Source: Isoetes taiwanensis
Lineage: Eukaryota > Streptophyta > Lycopodiopsida > Isoetales > Isoetaceae
NCBI GenBank assembly: GCA_021234155.1
Contig: JAJEKV010000020.1
Location: 20,878,018 to 20,942,017 of the forward strand
Direction of reading: 5' to 3'
DNA length: 64,000 nucleotides
This document shows, in pieces, positions 57,065 to 64,000 of the stretch (within the stretch, counting starts at the first letter, position 1; the number at the start of each line of letters is the position of its first letter). Made by a program: the position numbers and the translations under genes. A model generated the notes under the pieces. The model did not search any database and was not told the DNA's origin. It saw only the letters and a program-made list of their open reading frames with translations.

Positions 57065-58648
57065 AATGAGAGAATACTTGATATATCGAGATCCGATACT
57101 GAGTGCGTGAAGGCTAACTATAACAAGGATCATACACTAGGTAACCTACCTGTAGCCTTTCTGGAGCCAATCAGAAATATTCTAAAGCCAGAAGAGGCTA
57201 GAAAAAGAAAAGAGAAGAAAAATATTGTTATAGCAGTGACAAAGGATGGCATCCCTACTTCCTCCCCAGTGTCAGAGAATGCCACATTGATATTTATTGA
57301 CATCCGAGGGATGAACAAGGTATGGGATTGCAAGAAATACACAGACCTATTTACAAGGATAGCTACCATGACTACTGCCAAAGTTTATCACTTGGTTATT
57401 ATCATGCGCTCTGTGAATTTGCCCAATTGCTTGTACAGTCAGAAGCAAATTCAGGGAGGTGGCCACCTGTCTTTAGGTTCTTATGAAGAAATGGGTTGGG
57501 AGAACAAACGAAGGGTGAAAGAATATCAGTACTATATTAGTCATATGTGCATTAACAGGAGTGATGTTCGTGTAGCACCTGTGCAATCTGAGCTGGAACT
57601 TCGCCTATCTCCACACAGCAAGGCTCCTAAAGCAACATCGTTGCCTCCAATGCCGCTAACAGGTAATGAGGATGCCGATGAGAAGATAAAAAAGAAGTTT
57701 CAAACTCTTTTTACAGGCAAATCAAGATACAAATGGGCGGCAATGGAAGGAGATCTTGTATTGAAATGCCAGCTGAAAACCTCATATGCCTATTATATTG
57801 TTGATCAGCTGGTGCCCACCGACGGTTGCGTTCTGGATTTCTTTTCGGCTGGGACAGCTTCTCGTGTCGCTCTTATGCAAGGCAAAAAGAGCGTGGCCTT
57901 TGAAAGTTCAGGTAAAGTGTGCCGTTTCCTGAGGGCCTTCTTGGAAACGCTTGAGAAAATGGCCAGTCAAACCACGGGGGGATCTGAAGAAGAGGAGAAA
58001 GCAGAGAATGCAGAGCCTAATCCTTTGCTGCCCAACATCAGTATTACCCAAAACACAGATATATCAGGGTTGGATACCATTTTGGATAACCTCGATGCTA
58101 AGTCCTACGAGGAGAGAATGCAAGAAACAAAGCGCTTGCTGGAAGCGACGGAAAAAGGTATTGAAGCTCTCGAGCCCACTTTTCAAAAATTAAGTGCACT
58201 GAATGAGAAGATTGATGGGTACATGCCATTCTTGACAGGCGAACATAAGTTTGAATACATGGACGTAGAGCACATGCAAATAGACCAACAACACATGGAA
58301 ACAGACGAACAGCACATGGAAACAGACCAAGATGAGGCTATTGGGACACAAGAGCATCAGGTACACTGCAAGAAACAGAAGCTCTTTCATCCACACGAGA
58401 TTGCTACACAATCGGAGAAGGAACTTATAGGCGTGAACAGTGCAGGGGAGAGTGAAAATGCGGAGCCTGATTCACATGTGGAGCGCATCGCAAAGGCCAT
58501 GGGTGTTGAGATTCCAGAGGTCACAGGTTACTCAGAGATGGACGCAACCCAAACTATAGAATTGGGTAGAGCGCACGTCATCCGCATGGCCAATGAAATG
58601 GGTGTGATACCCGATAGTGTATCTGAAACACAATCACAAGAATTGTAG
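57065..58648 (+). CDS. ParB/methyltransferase-like gene, degenerate N4/N6 methyltransferase-like domain
   Basis: A continuous frame of about 528 codons to a stop at 58,648. ATLIFIDIRGMNKVWD (about 57,284-57,330) occupies the place of the catalytic DPPY region, but DPPY/NPPY is absent. About 170 residues later come LVLKCQLKTSYAYYIVDQL and GCVLDFFSAGTASRVALMQG, ending VAFES (57,824-57,900). This is the S-adenosylmethionine-binding motif I of circularly permuted (beta-group) N4/N6 DNA methyltransferases, where VLDxFxGSGT is typical. The tail is acidic with HMETDQQ-like heptads (about 58,270-58,335). Loss of DPPY predicts a binding rather than modifying role. Sequence upstream of 57,065 is frameshifted relative to it. 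Confidence 0.6.
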   Translation, partial: NERILDISRSDTECVKANYNKDHTLGNLPVAFLEPIRNILKPEEARKRKEKKNIVIAVTKDGIPTSSPVSENATLIFIDIRGMNKVWDCKKYTDLFTRIATMTTAKVYHLVIIMRSVNLPNCLYSQKQIQGGGHLSLGSYEEMGWENKRRVKEYQYYISHMCINRSDVRVAPVQSELELRLSPHSKAPKATSLPPMPLTGNEDADEKIKKKFQTLFTGKSRYKWAAMEGDLVLKCQLKTSYAYYIVDQLVPTDGCVLDFFSAGTASRVALMQGKKSVAFESSGKVCRFLRAFLETLEKMASQTTGGSEEEEKAENAEPNPLLPNISITQNTDISGLDTILDNLDAKSYEERMQETKRLLEATEKGIEALEPTFQKLSALNEKIDGYMPFLTGEHKFEYMDVEHMQIDQQHMETDEQHMETDQDEAIGTQEHQVHCKKQKLFHPHEIATQSEKELIGVNSAGESENAEPDSHVERIAKAMGVEIPEVTGYSEMDATQTIELGRAHVIRMANEMGVIPDSVSETQSQEL

Positions 58649-59188
58649 TTGTATTCCTCAAGAATGATTACTGTACATTACTTCCTTCAATGAAAATTTT
58701 TGTTTCAGGAATATGTAATACCATATCTTTTTGTCCTTACTACTACTTCGTGCATGTTTCATGTTAAAAATAATCGCGGCCGCGATCCTCTGTGGCAAAT
58801 ACATAGCTTTAAATACTGAAATGTTTGTGCTATGCTTGCTCCACTGTACCTATTTCGTACGTAATGCTCTCATATGGTTTTAATAAAAAACTCATTATTT
58901 TGTCTCTTTTCTGCTGTGAAAGATCGCGTTCGCGATTCTTGCGATAAGATAGAGCATTCCCTCCAACTACATTCTGCTCACGATGGACCTTTGCATGAGC
59001 TGTAAAAACTATATTTCCGAACAACACCGAATCATTGGCAGAATTTGTACAAAAAAACGCCAACTTTTACTCAGTTGCTAGTAGTTTCTGCACTATATGG
59101 CTAACCACGAACCTATTTCATGCTAAACGAGAATTCCAAATTTCTCTAATTAATTAATTCATGCTTAGTTGCATGCAACGATCACTGT
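58649..59188. other. 3' flank with two CpG palindromes
   Basis: An AATGAAAA polyadenylation-like element follows the stop by about 40 bp. ATCGCGGCCGCGAT is at 58,773-58,786 and GATCGCGTTCGCGATT at 58,922-58,937. No gene is recognised. Confidence 0.55.
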
Positions 59189-59236
59189 TGCCACCTGATG
59201 GTAGCAATGGGGCATCCACATTGAATAATACCATTC
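59189..59236 (+). repeat. 48-bp direct repeat, right copy
   Basis: Same orientation as 48,391-48,438, 47 of 48 identical. It overlaps by six bases the start of another repeat (59,231-59,267) that recurs at 60,094-60,130. Confidence 0.85.
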
Positions 59237-59267
59237 CTAGGATGGGTTCTATGATAGGCATATACTG
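59231..59267 (+). repeat. 37-bp repeat, first copy
   Basis: ATTCCTAGGATGGGTTCTAT then GATAGGCATATACTG; the copy at 60,094-60,130 differs at a few positions. The interval between the copies is about 863 bp. Confidence 0.75.
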
Positions 59268-59638
59268 AAATGAAGTGGTGTTCTCATTGAGCTTTGTAAA
59301 ACATTGAGTACAAATGATCCCTCACTAGGGGTAGATAAATTTGGAAATATGAACTTTAAACGCTCCGAAACTAGACAGTCATCGAGAGCATGATGATACT
59401 AAAGAATACAACATAAAAAATGGTTTTATCCGCCACTTGGTCGATGCAAAGGTGAGAAGACCTGGTGACTGCTTCTCATCGGAAAGAAGAACCACGCCTC
59501 CTTAGGTTTTTGAGGAAAAGCAAATAGTTGAAGCACGACCCCACGCACTCTGGCAACCACAAGACCTTAAAAAATCCTGCAGAGTCAAGGCTGAAAGAAA
59601 AACAACCCGTCAATGAGTTGAATGCCATAGGCAAGAAG
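59268..59638. other. Unassigned sequence
   Basis: No gene recognised. GAAGACCTGGTGACTGCTTC near 59,456 starts the purine-rich field that continues downstream. Confidence 0.4.
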
Positions 59639-59865
59639 ACTCAGAGGCTCCAGGGCCACGCCGAGAAAGAAACAATAGCCGACCAATCGAGAACCGTCCG
59701 CGAAAAATGACCCTCACGGGAAAAACAACCGATTAGTGCTGCCTCGGAGGCTACGTTGCCACGCCGAGAGAAAATGAAAAAGAGTTATGCCTCAGAAGCT
59801 ATAGTGCCATGCCGAAAAAGAGTAAACTAATAAGTATGCCTCAGAGGCTACAAAGCCACGCTGAG
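59639..59865 (+). repeat. ~50-bp tandem repeats
   Basis: A unit (G)CCTC(A/G)GAGGCTAC followed by GCCACGCCGAG starts at 59,639, 59,741, 59,789 and 59,838, so the period is 48-51 with one slot degraded. CCTCGGAGG within the unit is itself palindromic. Confidence 0.7.
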
Positions 59866-60064
59866 GAAATAAAGAATGCAAATTTAAAGGACATAGAAAA
59901 GAAAAGGAAATAGCAAAAACCATTCAGGGAGAGAGGGTGAGGGAAACTGATAGGATAGAGAAGCAGGAGAAATCTAGCTCAAGAGAACGCCGATGATAGA
60001 AGAATGAAGCGAGGCTGAATAAATAAGAGGAGTGACAAAGGGACGTTCCCATCCAAGGAATGTC

Positions 60065-60090
60065 GGTTCTATTGCTGTCGCAATAGAACC
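60065..60090. other. Perfect 10-bp hairpin followed by CTAG
   Basis: GGTTCTATTG-CTGTCG-CAATAGAACC, followed nine bases later by CTAG and by the 37-bp repeat copy. A hairpin shortly before CTRR resembles a Helitron 3' end, but the same CTAG context exists at 59,236 without the hairpin and no TC-type 5' end was identified. Confidence 0.6.
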
Positions 60091-60093
60091 GTG

Positions 60094-60130
60094 TCATTCC
60101 TAGGGTGGGTCCTATGATAGGCATATACTG
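60094..60130 (+). repeat. 37-bp repeat, second copy
   Basis: Matches 59,231-59,267 with a few substitutions; begins four bases after the hairpin at 60,065-60,090. Confidence 0.75.
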
Positions 60131-62300
60131 GCCGATAGAAGAGGAACAAACTCAAAAACTACTCAGCATGGAGACTGAAAAGAAGAGAAGCTAAAGAGAA
60201 ATATAGTATAAAGAAAGGGAGAAACGAGTCTACAAGGGTCACTGGAAAAGAATGCACAGATAAGGCTGATGGGACAGGGGAACAAAATGGATCTAAAAAT
60301 GGCAACAACAAAGGCACAAGAACAGACAGAACATCCAAAGAGCCGATGGGGAGAATGACGAGTGAAGAACACATAGAAAGGAAGAACATAATACGGTAGA
60401 AAGGAGCCAGGTAAGTGGGAACAGATAGTGGCATGGGAAACAAGGCGACTAAGAAAACAGGCAAGTGAAGCAAAGTAAAAGGTCGGAATAAAAGAGAGTG
60501 GAAAAGAAAAAGTGGAGAAGGTGGACGGGGACAAAACTCAGCAGGAAAAGCGGATGGAGAAAAAGGAATTAATGACCCACATCGATAACGAATAAACAAT
60601 GAAAAAACACACACGGAACAAATGAATACATGGAACAAAAGGAAGGATAGAAACACGAACAAACAAGGAACTAAAAGAGCAAAAAGAAGTCAACAAAATT
60701 GCCAAACAGAGAGTGAACAAAAAATGAGCTAGAGACCAGAAATCATGAGGAGCATATAGCAAAAAGGAGCGCAACAAACCTAGAATACAGCAAGTTGAAT
60801 CTGAAAAATAGATTGAAAAATGTGGAATAAAGAAAGGGAGAAACAAGTCCACAAGGAACACTGGAACAAAATGAAACAGAATGCTCAGATGAGGCTAATG
60901 GGACATATGGAGCAAGCGGAACAAATGGAGATAATAAAGGCTCAATGCGAAAAACAAAGAAACATAAAAAATTGGACTAAAAGGGGCCAAAAAGACTGCC
61001 TGACAAAAGAGAAAATGCCTAGAAACAAGTAAACCTACTAACAAACTTGAATAAACAAAAATAAAGGCATAAAGTACTTGAAAAACTGGAAGACATGGAA
61101 AAAATGGAGCAAACTAGGCTAAAGAACAAAATGAGATGAGGAAGCAATGGTGAATGGATGGACCAAATTGCAAAAACAAGTTTAAAGGAATAACTGGAAT
61201 AAGGATATCAAGCAATGAAGCAGAGTAACATAGAGCAAAAGGACAACTGTGATAAAACGGACTAAGCATGAGAAAGATACGCAAAAGACATCAAGTGGAA
61301 CAAGTAGAACAATGGCACAAAAGGAGCTAAAGGGACCAACAACAGGCAAATATCACCAAGAGATCAGCTGTCTATGTGAAGCCGAAGTTAATGTACTTCG
61401 AAAAACACAAATAATGGAAATAAATGAGCAAACGAGGCTAAATAACAAATGAGACAAAAGAAGCAATGGCGAGGGGATAGACCAATATAACGAAACAAGT
61501 TCATCAAGTATGAAATAATGGGAATAACGACATCACGCAACAAAGTGGAGTAGGAGTAACCTCAAGCAACACACAACTGTCATACAAGAACAAAATATAG
61601 TAATAGAAAACGACATAGTAATCGAAACATAGTAATGAAAAACAACCTAGTAATCGAGAACATAGTAATGGGAATAACGACATCAAGCAACAAGTTGGAG
61701 TAACCTAGAGCAACAGACAACTGTCATACAAGACAAAAACATAGTAATGGAATGCAAAAGACGTCGAGTGAAACAACTAGAACAAGGGTACAAATGGAGG
61801 GAGAGGACCAACCTAAGGCAATTGGCACAAAGGAATCATCGCGTATGTGAAGCAAAGTCCACCTGAAGCATATGACGGAATAAATGACTGTGGTCTCCAT
61901 GTACGAAGGGGTCAAAAGAAGTTATGAAACCTGGAGCAAATATAAGCAAATCCAATGGGACAATGGTTCATCGAAGGTGCCGGGGTGAAAAGGAACTCAC
62001 CAAGCAAAAGGACCGAAATGAAATCTATATGACCAACTAGACTAAATTCACAGTTGACATAGAGACGAGCATGCTAAGAAAGGAAAGACCATAAGGGAGT
62101 ATCAGAAACAAAGAAGCACCACGGGATACAACACCATAAACCATGAACCTTCCCCAAGGCCTGCTGGAGGTATCTTCAAAAGAACATAAAGATGTAGGAT
62201 GATTGGGACAACAAAGTCCACGAACAATATAGAGAATATTCCAAACGTAGCACTAGTCTTCAAAAGAAACATAAGAAACCAATGCTAAGAACGAATCAAT

Positions 62301-62796
62301 GCCCATACATTTCTAGAGAAGAAGAATGCATCAGATGAAACAATAAAAAATGCCCAAGGCACAACAAATATTATCTACCCAATGCATATGATCAAAATGA
62401 GCCTCAAACATAATGGGGATCTGAAATTGTTTCTCCACTAATAACAGGATATGGCATTATAGGAACTTAAGCAAGATTTGTGGCAAGATCTTTGCTTACA
62501 CCAGCCATACCATGATGTTTTATGCCCTTCCTAGATGGTACTCTAACAGTATATCATCTGCTATAAATCTTGTTTTGATTGATTGTTTTCCAAGACGACA
62601 GATCCTCTGTAAACATGATTCTTGTATTGCAATATTCAGATTACAGATAATGAATATAATGAATATAATGATAATGATTACACAAAATGTACTCATAGTT
62701 ATTTGCAATGGAAATAATTTGTTTGTCTTAATGTTATTGTGCTTTTTAGTAATTAATATTTAGGCCCATAAAGTTTACCTATGTTTGCTTTAGTTA
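62301..62796. other. Unassigned AT-rich sequence
   Basis: A short ATGAATATA(ATG) tandem lies near 62,649-62,672. No gene is recognised. Confidence 0.4.
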
Positions 62797-63188
62797 GGGC
62801 CCGAAGGGCCCAAATTTTTTTTTTTAATATAACAATCAACACACAACTACCATTAACATTATTAACACAAACCATTTCATTTAACACATTTAAATTAAAA
62901 CCCCCCTTAAACCCCCTTTGGTTTAGGTGCATATTCACACGGGGGGTTACGTAGGGCAGCGAGAGCCCCAAAAAATTTACAATACATGTACAAAATTAAC
63001 ACCATTAAGTACACTTTCTCAAACCTTATAGTATTTTGCAAACCTTAATATACAGTATATAAAAACTTGTACATGCATACCCCACAAACGAGGATCGCTA
63101 TGTATGGTCCAGATCGAGGAATAAAGGGCAAATATGCCCATCCGACAGCTCTCGTTGCCCGGAGTAACCCCCGTGTGAATATGCACCC
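62797..63188. mobile_element. Foldback/MITE-like element, copy 2 (inverted, right arm truncated)
   Basis: Starts GGGCCCGAAGGGCC directly after TTA (62,794-62,796), has a left arm with ACCCCCTTTGGTTTAGGTGC and CACACGGGGGG, and a centre that matches the reverse complement of the centre of the 26.3 kb copy. Only about 20 bp of the right arm (ending ATATGCACCC at 63,188) remain before P450 sequence begins. It therefore interrupts the P450 pseudogene. Confidence 0.7.
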
Positions 63189-63485
63189 ATATATTTACTA
63201 GCCGTCTGATTTTCTTTTGAATTGTTAAACTCTCTACTTTGCATTCCTCTATGGAATATGTGGGATCAGCAAAGGAGCTACATGATGCAATCTGAAGGAT
63301 TCTTTCACAATTGATTCCAGATGGTGTAAATTAGGAAGATCTAATTCTTCCACCATGTTGTGAGTCCCCACAATAGAACATATCTCATCATGAGCCTTTT
63401 CTAAAATGCGAGGGGCACGAATAAGCTCTGCTAGAGCCCATTCTATAGTGATTGAACTAGTATCAGTCCCTCCAAGCAATATATC
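63189..63485 (-). pseudogene. Cytochrome P450 (CYP71-clan-like), I-helix to K-helix exon
   Basis: Acceptor CATACAG precedes the exon at 63,485. It encodes DILLGGTDTSSITIEWALAE (I-helix with the oxygen-binding G-T-D-T-S) and ESIVKESFRLHHVAPLLIPH (K-helix ExxR). After a frame change it gives SIEECKVESLTIQKK and LVNIW, where the foldback element joins. The PERF and haem-binding Cys regions would follow but are absent. This is the usual exon 2 of plant A-type P450s. Confidence 0.8.
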
Positions 63486-63593
63486 CTGTATGTATAACAA
63501 ATATTTTAGCCGCAACACATGACACCAGAGAAGGAGATATATCATCATTTACTATAACACAGGCTTTGGTCTTGTCATGGCTCAGTCCACCAA
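63486..63593 (-). other. P450 intron region
   Basis: Sequence between the two recognisable P450 exons, ending in the acceptor at 63,486-63,492. The upstream donor is not certain. Confidence 0.45.
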
Positions 63594-64000
63594 CTCGTAG
63601 AAGCACATCTACTTGATCATGGTTTTGATCAGAGTAAATTTTCTATAAATGCTCTTCAATAACACATTGAAGAAGTGCATCCATTTTCTTATGAGCTCTC
63701 CTCATCTGGCACTGATAGCCTTGAAGATCAAGCCAACTCAAGAAAGGCAAATAATTTCCAAAGAATAGAATAGAATAGAATAGTTTTTTTAACGTCCACG
63801 GAGACCAATCTAGGAATGTAATCTCCTGGCAAAATGTTGGTCTACTTCAAGCAGCTCTCCATATGTATAAGATGATTGCCTAGAATTTCAATTGATTGAA
63901 GTCCAGAATGAGACATGAGGTCTTGAACTTGCCTGTAGATAAGGCATCTTTCTACTTAACACATTCAGGTAGAAGAGAGTGTGCGATGTTCCTTGACAAT
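63594..64000 (-). pseudogene. Cytochrome P450, upstream exon fragment with insertion
   Basis: The minus strand encodes PGDYIPRL (about 63,806-63,830) and then, after an insertion, LSWLDLQGYQCQMRRAHKKM and DALLQCVIEEHL (about 63,650-63,755), followed by an in-frame stop and VDVLLRV. GDYIPWLxWLDLQGY is a standard plant P450 motif. The gene continues beyond the window. Confidence 0.7.
63763..63808 (-). mobile_element. Retroposon 3' tail inside the P450 exon
   Basis: On the minus strand GGTCTCCGTGGACGTTAAAA is followed by (ATTCT)n. This is the same core as the LINE 3' end (CCTCCGCGGACGTTAAAA with TTCC repeats) and splits the P450 motif GDYIP...LSWLDLQGY. It is probably a severely 5'-truncated insertion. 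Confidence 0.55.

Larger units (their letters stand above)
59866..62300 (+). repeat. Purine-rich field of degenerate long-period repeats
   Basis: The plus strand is strongly A/G-biased. Phrases recur: ATAAAGAAAGGGAGAAAC at 60,206 and 60,827 (offset 621); AATGGGAATAACGACATCA at 61,517 and 61,667 (offset 150); GATACGCAAAAGACATCAAG-like at about 61,275 and 61,750. Open frames on the minus strand are Phe/Ser/Leu-rich products of this bias. No gene is recognised. Confidence 0.55.

Noticed and set aside
48439-59188. Terminal inverted repeats just inside the 48-bp direct repeats
   Set aside because: Comparison of the first and last ~40 bp by eye showed no convincing inverted match, so a classic TIR transposon with these boundaries is not supported.
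59639-59865. A CRISPR-like array
   Set aside because: Units are degenerate, spacers are not unique fixed-length sequences, and the context is a plant nuclear repeat.

Overview
The window looks like nuclear DNA of a land plant with a large, repeat-rich genome. The evidence is plant-style GT-AG introns, remnants of a CYP71-clan P450, an ABCB transporter, an LRR receptor and actin-interacting protein 1, tRNA-derived SINE-like repeats, an L1-like LINE and MITE-like foldback elements. A seed-free vascular plant (fern or lycophyte) or a bryophyte would fit, but nothing here fixes the species. I found no clearly intact ordinary housekeeping gene.

Region 1 (1-24,960) is a composite satellite domain. 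Its parts recur in the same orientation: an 85-110 bp satellite monomer; runs of TTCTAGAA decamers; a ~235 bp cassette with Pol III A- and B-box-like motifs; a GC-rich tail; and long pyrimidine-only (CT) tracts totalling roughly 10 kb. Several of these form higher-order units of about 5.6 kb. Many stretches are mosaics in which 10-30 bp pieces of one repeat are replaced by CT or TA runs, which raises doubt about the consensus sequence there. The long Ser/Leu/Phe-rich open frames in this region are not genes.

Region 2 (24,960-48,390) is AT-rich and intergenic. It holds a GATA microsatellite, a foldback element, decayed fragments of host genes (LRR, AIP1, ABCB), an L1-like LINE with tandem 5' monomers (35,745-41,064), a second large palindrome, a minus-strand SINE and several diverged tandem duplications.

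Region 3 (48,391-59,236) is the most unusual part. A ~10.8 kb segment is flanked by 48-bp direct repeats (47/48 identical). Inside are a tandem pair of small paralogous ORFs, a minus-strand transposase-like locus (DUF8039-like, then helix-turn-helix plus DUF7869-like with a possible DDD/E catalytic core), and a divergent plus-strand multi-exon gene. That gene combines a ParB-like fold with a degenerate N4/N6 DNA-methyltransferase-like domain. Around and between the two large genes, and inside introns of the second, lie about 16 copies of a CpG-rich palindrome (GATCGCGGCCGCGATC and variants). Five copies lie in intron 1 at 46-66 bp spacing. I suggest a mobile element or relic whose ParB/methyltransferase-like protein recognises these palindromes. 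Most of its reading frames carry single-base frameshifts, so it is either decayed or affected by consensus indels.

Region 4 (59,237-64,000) holds 50-bp tandem repeats, a perfect hairpin, a purine-rich degenerate repeat field, a second foldback copy and a P450 pseudogene. The foldback copy truncates the P450, and a retroposon-type 3' tail lies inside one of its exons.
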